From: Hymenopus coronatus | Lineage: Eukaryota; Arthropoda; Insecta; Mantodea; Hymenopodidae | Length of the DNA stretch: 64,000 nt | Assembly (NCBI GenBank): GCA_030762935.1 | Contig: CM060890.1 | Location: 63,056,765 to 63,120,764 of the forward strand | Reading direction: 5' to 3' | In this document: positions 34,337 through 49,156 of the stretch, piece by piece | Numbering within the stretch: the stretch's first letter is position 1 | Layout: each line of letters begins with the position of its first letter | Made by a program: the position numbers and the translations under genes | Notes under the pieces: generated by a model | What the model was told of the DNA's origin: nothing | What the model saw: only the letters and a program-made list of their open reading frames with translations | The model's database searches: none

Positions 34337-35083
34337 TTTTGTTCCATTCACATGTCTATCTCAATCCTACAAACTATTCTTACAAAAATGATTCTTTTGT
34401 CTGTATGATAATCGATATAAACATTAGTGAAATTATTCTATTACTAACGCCCTTGTAAGTAGAAGACTAATGCGATAATCAGATCCTTTAAAGCAAGTTG
34501 CTATGTTGTACAATTGAAACTGGGTTCTCTTTACATGACCAGGAATAAGGCAAATGAGGTGAGAAGCTAATAATGGCTTCCCGTTTAAGAATAATATAAG
34601 TATTTTAAAATTGAAATCAATAACGACGAATATCTGAGAAATCGTATCTGATATAAATTGTGTAGTTTAAGGAGGTCTATTTTTCTCTGTAGTAAGGTTT
34701 TGTCTATCTCTCACGCTTTACCAGTTACGCAAAGTCATCCAAACAGAAGAGGACTTCAGAGGCTCTTCTCAGAAAATTAAAGACATGCATTTTATTTATA
34801 ATGAAAATATCTCAAGTTTTCTTGAAAACTTCGTGTTGCAAAATTAAAAAAATGCTGAACTTAAATATAAAATAAGGTATTAACCGATTTTTTCGTTTTT
34901 TGGGCTATGTTATTTACAGACACACACAAAACCATGCACACAAACATTGATCTTTTTTCTAAAAACTCTCTTTTTGGATTCAAGGGACGTCAAAACAAAT
35001 TTCCCTGAAAAATCTACATAGAATTTTCGGTGGAATATAATACTTTCTCCTCCTATCATGTACATAGTGTTTGAAGAGATGAT
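34337..35083 (-). repeat. Rep870 copy 16, reverse
   Basis: It runs from tgttccattcacatgtctat to tactttctcctcctatcatg and tacatagtgtttgaagaga. Longer subfamily; part of the middle and the purine strip are deleted near 34815. Confidence 0.74.
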
Positions 35084-35086
35084 GGA

Positions 35087-35150
35087 TATAATAATAATAA
35101 TAATAATAACAATAATAATAATGATAATAACAACAACAGTAACAATAATG
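35087..35150. repeat. Imperfect AAT/AAC trinucleotide run
   Basis: ATA units with interspersed ACA, ATG and CAG variants. It starts immediately after the stem end of Rep870 copy 16. Confidence 0.85.
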
Positions 35151-35449
35151 TCCTTTCACTGGGTTACGCGTAGTAAACAATCAGTATATTCCCCAAGTTG
35201 ATCTAACGATTACCTAGACCAGTTCTATAAGAGGAAATTTAAAGAGGAATTTTGAAACCGATCAGTATCAGAAATTTTGAAACCAATTAGCCTTGGGTGT
35301 GTGGCGTGCATTTGGAAGTTCTAGAGGTAAAACCGGCCTATATGTTTATTTCATTCTTTTTTGGTTACGCTGAGTGACCAGGTATATACCAAAACTGAGA
35401 GTTCAATATCATCACAACAAAAAAACTACTTGGGTCAGGAAATGAATAG

Positions 35450-35705
35450 AGTTTTATTTATGAACGTTCTTTAACTGCTGCGGTTGTTAGCGTCCCTTAC
35501 CATATTGAGCGTGAAAAACCGATTACTTTTGCCTCTTTTGAATCTTTTACACGCCGTAAATCTACGATATGGAACCAAGGCTTTACTTCGCTTCCGAAGG
35601 AAGCCATGTAAAGGATCTTTACGCCGGAACAAATCCAACACCCTCCGCCGGGTTTGAACCGATGACTTTGGAAACCAGAGACCACGGAGCACGACTGGAA
35701 TAAGA
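35450..35705 (-). repeat. S-A SINE
   Basis: The tail ttttatttatgaacgttct is at the left; the B-box rc ccgccgggtttgaaccgatg (35644-35663) and head remnant ccacggagcacgac are at the right. The Rep870-like neighbours do not overlap it. Two open frames are incidental. Confidence 0.8.
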
Positions 35706-36765
35706 AGACAACTAGTATGCAACTATGCCTATTAACAAGCTAATTATAATAATCAGTTGGTACAGTAATACGGCAAACGTCACCCGACTTCGTTTAACTG
35801 ACTGCCCTCTTGTGCATATACAAATACCCTGAAGCCTGGCGTTTGTTTGCTGATAAGGGAACCAACTGCTACAGTGGGGAAACCAAGAATTTGTACATAA
35901 GCTTCCATTTTCGATGAGGATATAACTGAAATGAAACTTATTATTGAATTATAGTTTCACTGTTACTTACACAATAGTCAGAGTAATATTTTGTACACCG
36001 TTATACAACCATCCAAAATAATACGAAATAAAGCTTTGTTCTTATTATTGCTAGAAAATTCAATTGATGAAATACAAACACAGTACATACGTTATTTAAG
36101 TATACTCTCTTTGGGAAGTATATTTTCTTGTAGCGTAAATCCACGTAATGCAGTTTAGTGAATTCAACCAGCTTTTCAACACATGGGACTATTGTTTGTG
36201 TACCGCCCAATTGCAAATATTACATCAAGTTATCTCACTTAATTGACCTTCATGACGTGATTTTATAAGCTATATTAAGAGAAAAAGTATCTGTCATACA
36301 TAGGTTTTCCCAAACTTGCACAAAATTCTTTCATCAAAACTGTGAAATTTAGAAAACCTTTCTCGTAGAACCAAGCTGTAGAAACGGTTTACACATTTCC
36401 TGTTTGATAGTTATTCTTCAGCTCAGTATCGTTTTGTAAATCAGTTATTTCTAACTGTAGTTTAACAGGAGTATAGAGGATATATGCCATCAGAACTATG
36501 TAACAATGTTGTGTTCCGCCACCACTGATAGACGAGTGCGCAACTGTGCTGCACGCGGTGAAGACTAAACAGCCCTGTACTCCTTCAAGCGACCTTGACT
36601 CGGTATGGCAGAGCCTGGTGCACGTTCATGTTACAGACTATAGTACAGTATTTCCATAAGTCCGCATTCGGAATTCACCAATATCCATAAAATATAATAT
36701 GAAGAATATTATGGAATATTTGCCAAGTAATGATATACACTGAACCATATATAACAAAGAATTTT
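35706..36765. other. Unassigned spacer left of the large array
   Basis: AT-rich sequence with a GC-richer patch at 36520-36610. No recognised gene. It ends directly at the giant array. Confidence 0.5.
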
Positions 36766-40600
<3,835 letters not shown>

Positions 40601-40879
40601 AAAAGTTAACCCCCAGAAGGGGGGCACTTGCGTAAGAACGGAAGCGCATATACCATTTATACGTGGTAACGCAGAAGACCGAAGAAGTGGTGTTAGCACA
40701 CCGAGTCTTAGATTTCCAATAAGATACCGAAGGACATTAAGGCATCTCGCAATCCGGGCTAGAGGTACTCTATTTTCCATGACCCTGTCGGGTCCAACAT
40801 AACCCAAATGTCTGGAAGGAAGTATGTTATCGGGTCCCAAGGTCAGAAAGCTAACCCCTTATGGCAAACCTGGTAGTAC
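40601..40879. other. GC-richer segment of unknown origin
   Basis: A more balanced-composition segment (begins ttaacccccagaaggggggc). An 81-codon minus frame (40595-40840) crosses it. No recognised domain, tRNA head or terminal repeat. It directly precedes an S-B-like SINE. Confidence 0.35.
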
Positions 40880-41130
40880 ACACCGATGAACTCATGTGGG
40901 TATTCGCGATCATTGAAGCATAGGCTTGGAATGGGAGAATCGCGGTTCAAACCCTTCCACGACTTTCCTCCCTAGCGGAGGTTTTCTACAGGCCTTCCTT
41001 CCTCATAATCTGTGAATTCCTGGATGGCTTTCTTTTTTAAATTAACTTTCCTTACTATCATTCCATCTCATGAGCCAGTGTCCTCCGTCTATGGTGCCAA
41101 CTACTTTAAGAACTGACATTAAATATCAAT
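40880..41130 (+). repeat. S-B-like SINE, degenerate
   Basis: A B-box-like gcggttcaaacccttcc at 40943-40959 is followed by a SINE-type pyrimidine-rich body. It ends with ctatggtgccaactacttta, resembling the end of the 3401-3797 copy. The A-box is poor. Confidence 0.52.
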
Positions 41131-41344
41131 AAAAATATTTCTAGATTCTAGTTTGATAGGGTTTGATACGGATCGAAGGTGGTTACAATTTCCGAGATAC
41201 CTTTACAAGATTATCAAACGTACATTGTGAGCCATTGTTTGCACGATGGGTATTTATATCGTTTTAATTATACATATTAAGATATTACTTAACTGAAATA
41301 TAGTGTGATTACGCTCCGAATATAAGCTCATGTGCCTTGCCACA

Positions 41345-42290
41345 CGTGCTCGTTTTCCGTCGTTTGTGGCCGATTGTTGCATATGCGTGATCGGCCTTCT
41401 TATATAGTTCCACATATATATTAACACACGTGTCTGCGTAAACATGTGTGCGGTCGGCAGTCGCTTTACATCAAAGCTCCTCTTGTCGCACCTGAGTGTG
41501 ATTTTGTGACGCCTGGGTGTGATTTGAAGATGTAATATTACTGTCACATGATTGATAAGTATAAAAAAAGGATTTAGCCCAAAGTGGCAGTTTTGACAGA
41601 GTAGTTGAGCGTGTAGTTGAATTGGGAAGAGAAGTCAACGAACGTCTTAGTGACGAGAGAAGAATTGCAATACAGCACCGAGGAAAGACCATTTGCAATC
41701 ATTTTGGAGCAATAAAGACACATTTGTTACTTGTGTCAGAAGTGTGATAGCCTACTCAGTAAGACCTCTCCAAGGGAAAAGAAGAGAGAAAGAATGAGCC
41801 ACAGCAAATCGGATGCCAGATCCGGATGACCCTGTCCAGAAGAGTCGAGTCACTACACTGAGGTGAAGATAAAGTGAAGGAGAAGGACGGTACCGTAGCT
41901 ATCCGTGTGATTTCAGCGATGTCTGCAGCTGAGTGGGATAGCGCAGGACTGAGGAGGGAGCAGTTGGCAAGGTGAGGATAATTACCGATGTCATCTACCA
42001 CACACAGAGGCTGCCCCAGGAAAGAGGCTGGCACGGACCGTCTGACCCACTACGAAGCTGCTGGCCGGGAGCACCAACTCTGAAGAGGGAGTAGTATCAC
42101 TACGCACTGAATGCACGCGCCTCTGACTTGCTGGTCCACAATTAGCGCATCTGAATGATCGGCCTTTCCCTCACCTGTAGATGACTGTTGTATTTGCGTG
42201 GCCTCTTTTTTTTTTTCATAGTTCCATACCGTTATCACATGGCAGACGCTTCACATCTATTGTCGCATCTGTGAGTGAAGCGAAAGAAGC
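41345..42290 (+). mobile_element. LTR-type retroelement relic
   Basis: The candidate LTR (about 41530-41731) begins tgtaatattactgtcacatg, has a TATA-like gtataaaaaaag (41559-41570) and an AATAAA (41711-41716). It is directly followed at 41731-41747 by ttgtgtcagaagtgtga, close to the TGGTGTCAGAAGTGGGA primer site used by LTR elements that prime with tRNA-Leu. The downstream purine-rich sequence fits a leader but no gag domain can be read. A diverged direct repeat of about 130-170 bp (41345-41520 and 42160-42290: gttgcatatgcgtg/gttgtatttgcgtg, tagttccacatat/tagttccatacc, cttgtcgcacctgagtg/attgtcgcatctgtgag) brackets the region. No polymerase is seen. Confidence 0.42.
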
Positions 42291-42439
42291 AGCGAGTGGC
42301 CCTGAAGTTCTCCATGTGTGAGATCCGGCGCTGGCGGGACCACCCTTACAGGCCAGGAGAAACCTCAGCCAGAACAGAGACAGTTTCTGAGAGCAAATTC
42401 AACCGTTACACGTCGCGTTGCGCCGTTCACTCGCCTGAT

Positions 42440-42562
42440 CCTCCTCTACCCTGAAACGACAAGTAAATAAAATGACTGGAAAAGGAAGGTCACAGTGGAC
42501 GGTGAAATGGGAATCGAACTGGGATGCGAGCCTCACACGCTACCGCCGAGCCATCTCGCTCA
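42440..42562 (-). repeat. tRNA-like SINE head
   Basis: Minus-strand reading gives GAGATGGCTCGGCGGTAGCG and a B-box AGTTCGATTCCC near 42510-42521, spaced as in a tRNA-derived promoter. The body to the left is short and the end is unclear. Confidence 0.55.
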
Positions 42563-44040
42563 ATATATTTGCACATTTTAACAATTTTATAAAATGAGCC
42601 CTCGCCTCAGGTCGCGAGTACGCTCTACAGAAACTGATCCCTGCGGGTTTAGTTTCGTGTTTCCTTAATTGCGGCCGACAATTGACTGCTTAATTTGTTT
42701 CCATGTTACTAACCCGATCTTTCCCCATAAGCTTTTCTGCGGATCAATAAAGTTTAAACGTGATTAACAAGACACTGTTATGCGGAAAAATGATAGCAAT
42801 TTAAATATAATTAATTTGCAGATCAAGAAAACGTGTGAATTACTTAGTTGAATATACCTAATTTGGCAACAATTCCGAATATACAATACGGACAAAAATG
42901 AGATCATAAATAAAAAATATAATGTCAATAAGTAGATTCTTCGTTTATGTTACACAACGTACTGCACGAAACTAACTAAAAGCAAATTACATTATCTAAA
43001 AGCTGCACAAAACGTACTACATAACAACCAGTGGTGGGGAAAATTTAGGAAAGCCGTAGGTCTCCATAATTGTGGAAATTAAAATATCTTATTTATTACT
43101 GTATTTGAAGTAGAATTCCATTCTCCTGGCTTTTATTTCTGCAAGCTTGAAAATGTGCTTGGTGATGTTTGGAATCGCGTTGATTAGCTGCTTACAAATT
43201 GACAATATTGCTCACGCATTGAGTGTTTCCTGATTCATGGCAGCATATAAAATGTTTTCACTCTCTTACGGATTGAGAATAGTAATAAAAATTGTCACTA
43301 TAGCCTTATATAGTTACTATTTCGCGAAACTTTCGACCAGATTGTTTTTAATAAGGAATTGCAAAAGATAAGTGGCCTCCGATCCATGTCGAAGATCATT
43401 CTTTGGATGGATTGTTCGTTTTAAACCTGTGCTTTTCTAAATTACGAAGCCTTTGACTCAGTAAATCCTTTGCGAAGCTTCTTAAAATTTTCACGCAAAC
43501 CAACCGAGATATGTTTGGTGAAAACCAACTTGTCTATCGCACACATTTCAATGACACCTATGCATTTTTTTTCATCACATCCGCAAAGCCAGCTATATTT
43601 ATGGTACATAGAACGACTGAATTTATATTATAATTTCTGATTTGTATGGTATTATACTTTTCATTTGAGATAAAGCCTGTGACCCCCAGTGTTTTACTTC
43701 TAGCCTATCCTGAAAGGGTAATTGTTTACCAATTATAGTTCTGGCTTATTTACATTGAGCCCAAAGGCATAAAACGGCACACTCAAAAGCATACACAATT
43801 AGTCAGTTACACACAAAATAACAAACCTATAATCACAAACAAAACATTTGCGTTGCATGCAGGTGTATTCTGATAGCATAATTGACAACAGTGCCTCTGT
43901 TTATTTAGAATTAAGTTGAACATATATTAAAATCCATTTATCTATTTACCTCATAGATTTAAACGCTTCTATGTCGCAATGTAACTAATGGAAACGGAAT
44001 TCGAATTACGTCTATTGATATTCGTACCTGCGTCACTTCG
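42563..44040. other. Unassigned AT-rich spacer
   Basis: No recognised element or gene. Confidence 0.5.
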
Positions 44041-44089
44041 ACTAGGTTGATATAAAGAATGATGACCGTTTTCCACTGCAGTGGTCGGA

Positions 44090-44440
44090 GATTTTGTCTT
44101 TTAACGATTCTCGTGTGAAGCGGGGGTGTAAGTTCCGTGCACCCAAATCTAGGTAGCCACCTCTCTCTTTTTTTTTTTTTCTAACATTTTTTTCTGCGTT
44201 TGCTGTTTTGATTACCGTTTTTTGCCCATACACACACATATACACAGTACACAAACATATAACACCCATGTCCAAGGCGGAACTCGAACCCAAGATCCCC
44301 TATGCCACGAAGCACCAAAGCGAGACACTAGCGAGCGCAGTCATGGGGACCGGCACACTCTTCGGCGCAGCCGTCATGCAAGGAAATACCCACGGCACGT
44401 GTGCAGGAGTCCCGTATCCTGAGACGAACAGAAAACAATG
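44090..44440 (-). repeat. Possible SINE or tRNA-like relic
   Basis: ggcggaactcgaacccaaga (44275-44294) is a B-box-like sequence in minus orientation, followed to the right by a GC-rich segment that could hold a degraded head. A CA-rich run and a T/C run lie on the tail side. Overlapping 62-83-codon frames are incidental. Evidence is weak. Confidence 0.35.
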
Positions 44441-44477
44441 ATGTTTAATGGATAAACACGAGTTAGGGCTTTGTTTA

Positions 44478-45328
44478 ATTACTTTCTTTACACAGACCAT
44501 GTACATAATATATAGAGAAGGTATTGCATTCCACCTAAAATGTCTGTCGAGATTTCACCATAAATATATATTTTAAGGTACCCCGAATTCAGAAAAACAA
44601 AAACAAAAACAAAAAAAAACATTTTAGAAAAAATCCGTGTGTGTGTGTCCATGCGATAACTTAAAAATGAAAAGTCGGTAAAATATCAAACTTAGTATTT
44701 AAATTTAGTAGGTATATTCCAAGGATACAACATAAGATTTTAAGATAAATCCTCCCTCCCCAAACCGTTCGTTTACATTGAAAAATCTTCCAACGATTTT
44801 GATTATAATACTGTACATTATGGATATTTACATGAAAATGAAGTTATATTTTGAGTTTTCTGGGAATATCCTCTGAAGAGCTCTTCATTCTGGACAAATT
44901 TGCTGAATTTTGCGTAACTGGTAGACCATAAGCGATAGACAAAAACTTACTACACAAAAAAGTACATCTCGTACAAATACACATGTCATATACATTTTTT
45001 CTTGCAGCTAATTATTTTTATATTTTTCCTATTATTGGTTTCAATTTTATATAAAAATAATACTTAAAATCCTCACACACGGAGATTTGTCAACTCCTGA
45101 CAGTGAAAAGAAACGGATTTCAACCACATGGCAAATAGCTTTTAAAATATTTGACCAACACTTTAGCCTATTGTATTCTCTTATTTATTTTCTCTTACAA
45201 GGAAGCAAATAGGACAATTTCTGCTAATGTTTATTTAGCTTAGCATGAAGTAGATAGAAGAATGAGCATTTTATCTATAATTTTTTACAAAGATGTAGAG
45301 AAAGGCATCTAAATGGAACACCTCAGGT
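44478..45328 (+). repeat. Rep870 copy 17, forward, complete
   Basis: It runs from attactttctttacacagac to gtagagaaaggcatctaaat and cacctcagg. It carries AAAAAC repeats near 44600 ahead of a short GT run. The internal hairpin is degraded. Confidence 0.82.
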
Positions 45329-45353
45329 TTTTTTTTTTTTTTTTTTTTTTTAG
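45328..45353. repeat. Poly(T) run, 26 bases
   Basis: A T homopolymer begins exactly at the 3' edge of Rep870 copy 17. Other copies also have short T tracts at this edge. Confidence 0.9.
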
Positions 45354-45785
45354 TTGCACGACTTTAAGATGAAATTACTTAATGATATTGATTTGTTGCA
45401 AAGTTATTGGTGTTCAGCGATTTTCTCAGGGGCACGCGCTCCTGCATCCTTTAATGCGAGCCGCCACTGATACAGTTATAAAACTAACTTAATACATCCT
45501 TAGAGTTATGAAAGGACGTTATAACGGATCATAAACTGGTATTACCGCTGTTTTTGACATGTTTTCTATAAATCTGAATTAGAAACAATAAGGAAAAATT
45601 CTTTTGAAACGAATGCATTCATTGAAGCCCTTTGTGATATCATTTAGCTTAGCCCGTATAAAGTATATATAACAATGAAGTTTTGATTCCTTCTGCTTTG
45701 AGTTCGCGGTAGGAACATCGATATATTTTAGTGAATTCAAAACGTTTAGCGCATAAGCAGGTGCACACTGATCTTAGAACCAAGT
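45354..45785. other. Unassigned segment, perhaps more LINE
   Basis: It lies directly upstream of a recognisable jockey/CR1-like fragment and may be older upstream LINE sequence. No motif can be read. Confidence 0.4.
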
Positions 45786-46010
45786 GAGAAATGGACGTTT
45801 AATGACCACATAGACCACATTGTTAAACACGCATTTAAAAATCTTGCATTATATTTAGAATTCAAAATCTTTAATGATGGCCAACTTTAATTCTACTCTA
45901 ATGTATATGTAAGTTTAAGTTGGAATATCTTTGTCGTATTCGTAATTCTTGCTTTCAAATGCATTAATGCAATACAGAAGTTTCAAAGGGATTTCTTAGA
46001 ATCTGTATTA
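45786..46010 (+). pseudogene. Jockey/CR1-like LINE fragment, upstream part
   Basis: The plus frame reads EKWTFNDHIDHIVKHAFKNL, then, after one stop, YSNVYVSLSWNIF, INAIQKFQRDFLE. This corresponds to the LTFNEHI-x-A-K-LG, LYxxLVRS-LEY and IQRVQRRFLR motifs downstream of the jockey/CR1 reverse-transcriptase palm. The fragment is interrupted at 46011 by a mariner and continues at 46646. Confidence 0.76.
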
Positions 46011-46012
46011 TA

Positions 46013-46643
46013 CGAGGGACGGCTGATAAGTCCGAGGCCTCAAACAGATATGGCTAGTTAGACGGTAGCAACGTCAACTCCAAAAAAAGAAAAGTCAATT
46101 GTTAGCTATCAAGGGTATGGCGAGTGTTTTCTGGGTTGCACAGGGAATTATTTTTATTGATTACTTGGAAAAGCGTAAAAGTATCACCTATGACTACTAC
46201 GCAAGCTTACTGTTTGAGTGATGAAGTGAAAAGAAGACCTCATTTGGCAAAAAAAAAAAAAAAAAAATGTCTTGTTTCATTACGAGAATGCTCCGGCCCA
46301 TCGTTCAGTCATTGCAATGGTAAACATGTGCGAATTAAAGTTGGAATTGCTTGAACATCCTCCCTATTCGCCAGATCTAGCACCCAGTGATTACCACTTG
46401 CTCCCAAACCTCAAAAAAATTCTTGGAGGACGAAGATTTCACAGCAACGAGAAGGCCATTGGTGCGGTAAACAGCTTTTTTGAGGACCTTGATAAATCGC
46501 ACAACAGAGATGGTTTAATTAAATTAGAACACCGATATAACCAATGTATTAGCCTTTCTGGAGATTATGTTGAGAAATAAAGCAAACAAAAAAATTAAAT
46601 GCTGTTTTCATTGAGAGGCCCGGGACTTATCAGCCGACCCTAG
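46013..46643 (+). mobile_element. Decayed, internally deleted mariner
   Basis: A 631-bp element with near-perfect terminal inverted repeats (cgagggacggctgataagtc at the left; the right end is the complement of ctagggtcggctgataagtc) and TA on both sides (46011-46012 and 46644-46645), the mariner target duplication. Full mariners are about 1.3 kb, so roughly half, including the N-terminal helix-turn-helix and the first catalytic Asp region, is deleted. It is inserted in a LINE. Confidence 0.93.
46117..46580 (+). pseudogene. Mariner transposase C-terminal remnant
   Basis: The start MASVFWVAQGIIFIDYLEKR, then KRPHL-like RRPHLAKK, then FHYENAPAHRS and PPYSPDLAPSDYHLL, and a final LIKLEHRYNQCISLSGDYVE match the C-terminal half of mariner DD34D transposases. 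A stop near 46218, a 19-A run at 46249-46267 that shifts the frame, and an Asp-to-Glu change in the second catalytic position (ENAPAH where DNAPAH is usual) show that it is inactive. The third catalytic Asp, in SPDLAPSD, is retained. Confidence 0.92.
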
Positions 46644-46645
46644 TA

Positions 46646-46880
46646 AAAATTCAAATTTCATACTCCAGCATTCTACATGGAGATTCATTATAAGGATTTA
46701 AATTAAATGAACTCAGTACCACAATATATAGACATTGTACAACGAATTCTACCATATACATTATTAAACAATCTAGTGGATAATCCATCATTTGTTCAAT
46801 ACTTCAATTTTAAGGTAAATAAATCTGCTTTAGGACTACAACCACTATCTGTAGCAAATTACAAAAGCGCTAGCTTTTAA
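46646..46880 (+). pseudogene. Jockey/CR1-like LINE fragment, downstream part
   Basis: Past the mariner, the LINE frame continues with MNSVPQYIDIVQ, LLNNLVDNPSFVQYFNFKVN and SALGLQPLSV, which fits the C-terminal D-x-x-FL-x-x-LLN, D-x-P-x-L and F-x-V pattern of jockey/CR1 elements. It is decayed and without the 3' end. Confidence 0.68.
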
Positions 46881-47565
46881 GAATTTTATTTAGTATTCAA
46901 AATATGTCCTTTTATATAACAAAATGTTGTTTAAATGTAACCACGTTGATTTTTCCTCCTCAATTACTGTGAGTTTATGAGGGAGCTTATAAAAGCGCTT
47001 GTTAAAATTTGATGAATATCCATAATTATGTTTTTTTTTGCGAGAATATGTATTTGTATGTATGTCATTTTGCAGGAAGCATTCTGATCTGGCAATTCCA
47101 AATACGAAGTAATGGATAGTATCCGGGGAATGTGTATAAAACATGTCAAGTCAAATCATTCTGCTCTTTAATTTACAAATTAATATATAGAAATGAATAG
47201 CTAATGGCATAATGCTCGGGCATAATTCATCAGTAATAATTCTACAGCTAAACATTTACAACCGCAGACCAACAAGTTAATGTAATAGCCCCAAGAGCAA
47301 ACAAAAGTGTACGCGAGACTTGTCAACACAACCTCAGGTAAAGCTGCCCGACTGTTAGAAAGTTAGATATGCTCACCCGATTCAGTGAGCAATTGCAGTA
47401 AGTTGTAGTGTTGCTGTTGCTCCTATGTATATATTACAATAAACACAATTACACGATTTAATAGAATTTAATTATGTTAACCATTTTGATAAGCTAAGAT
47501 CAGCGTAACTATTTAAGTAAACTACAAAGATTATCCCAATATTAACATATAAAAGTCTATGCATG
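46881..47565. other. Unassigned AT-rich spacer
   Basis: Nothing recognisable; an 84-codon minus frame is low complexity. Confidence 0.5.
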
Positions 47566-48720
47566 TGTCTCTCTACTTAGTACATAATATATAGGTAGAG
47601 AAGGTATTGCATTTCACTAACAAATTCGATACTTAAATTTCACCGGAAGTATAAGCTTTAGTGTCTCCTGTATCGATTTTTTTTTTTTACAAAAATGTGT
47701 CCGTGTATTTCTGAACAGGCTAAATCAAACCAAAAGTCAGTAAAACACCAAACTTGTATTTAAGTTAAGTATTTTCCAAGCATGCAACACGAAGATTTGG
47801 AGGAAAATCCCTCCAACCCCAAACTACCTTTTACATGAAAAATATAAGGTCGCGGGTTCAAACCCGGCGGAGGACGATGGATTTTTTCGGGCGTAAAAAT
47901 CCTTAGCATGGCTTCCTTCGGAAGGGAAGTAAAGCTGTGGGTCCTGTGTCGTAGATTTACGGCACGTAAAAGAACCTCAAGCCTGATAGAGAGGCCTCTG
48001 AGCAAAATTAAGCGGTATTTCACGACCAGTATAGAATGGGACGCTGAGAACCACAGCAATTAAAAAGCGTCCATAAATAAAACGCCATTTCTTTCTTTCT
48101 TTACATGAAAACCATATCTAAAATGTTAATTTTCTGAAAATGATCTTTAACTATTTTGATTATAACACCATATATTAAAGATAAATTACATGCTAAATAA
48201 AATGTATATCTGGAATTTTCTGGAAATAAAATCTGAAGACCTTTTCATTCTGAATGACTTTTGGACTTTTGCATAACTGATAAATCGTAAGAGATGGACA
48301 AAATATTACTACACAAAAAAGTTTATCTCATTAAAACATACAGTTTTTTCTACCGGAGTTGAATATTTCCGAGATATTCTATGTCATTAGTTTCAGTTTA
48401 AACATATTTAAAAGTTTTCTCATACGGGAATTTGTCAGTTCCTGGCCATGCAAAAAAAAAAACAAACAACATAATAATAATAATAAAAAAATAAAACCTA
48501 AATTCAATCACATAGCAACCAGTTTTTTTAAATTATTTGACTATGGTGTTTTTATCCCAGTGTAGTCCCTTATTTCTCTTCTGCTTACAAGGAAGCAAGT
48601 AATAAGAAAATCTCGGCTAATGTTTATCTCGATTGGCATGAAGTAGATAGAAGCATAAGCGCTTTAACAATTTGTTACAGAGAAATTGGTATGAACACAG
48701 CAGATAAATCACATCAGATA
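47566..48720 (+). repeat. Rep870 copy 18, forward, with nested SINE
   Basis: It starts with tctctctacttagtacataa and ends near cacatcagat. Without the nested S-A SINE it is about 885 bp, the usual length. The tail has a small insertion (ttggtatgaacacagcag) before the terminal acatcag. Confidence 0.82.
47842..48099 (+). repeat. S-A SINE nested in Rep870, with target duplication
   Basis: A 5'-truncated S-A copy: it begins just before the B-box (ggtcgcgggttcaaacccgg) and ends with a TTTC-type tail. It is flanked by tttacatgaaaa at 47830-47841 and again at 48100-48111. This sequence normally occurs once in Rep870, so the SINE integrated into a finished Rep870 copy by target-primed reverse transcription. 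Confidence 0.92.
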
Positions 48721-48917
48721 ATGAATGAAATAAGTTAATTGATGCTCAAATGAGCCCGGGGTCAGAGCTTAGAGTTATTTGATATTCGTCTTTTCAGGAG
48801 ATCGAAAAACTCCATAAAAGAACCTAGTCCGAGTAACCCGTACAAACCGACATTAGAAATCCGGACTTCTTGAACGTAGGCATGCACTCTACCATTACGC
48901 TACAGAGGTGGGCTTAG
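48720..48917 (-). repeat. S-D SINE
   Basis: Minus orientation. The head rc at the right contains accattacgctacagaggtg (48892-48911), an A-box-like TAGCGTAATGGTAGAGTGC. The tail at the left reads atgaatgaaataagttaatt. It abuts the end of Rep870 copy 18 and pairs with the copy at 30300-30485. Confidence 0.7.
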
Positions 48918-49156
48918 TACTGGAGTTGTTAGCACTTTGCGTAAGCTTCTACATACTACCTAATGAAAATTATGAGATTTGGTATTTCTCATATATGTAC
49001 AATTTGTGTACTAATGATGTAATATGTAGAAGTATGCACATGTTTTTGTTTATTTATTTATTAGTCTGACTCAAAAATAAGTTTTTCTATCCAAACAAAA
49101 TAAAACATACCTTTAAAGTTTTTTAACAAAAATGTTAGAGATGAGTATCACAAAAC

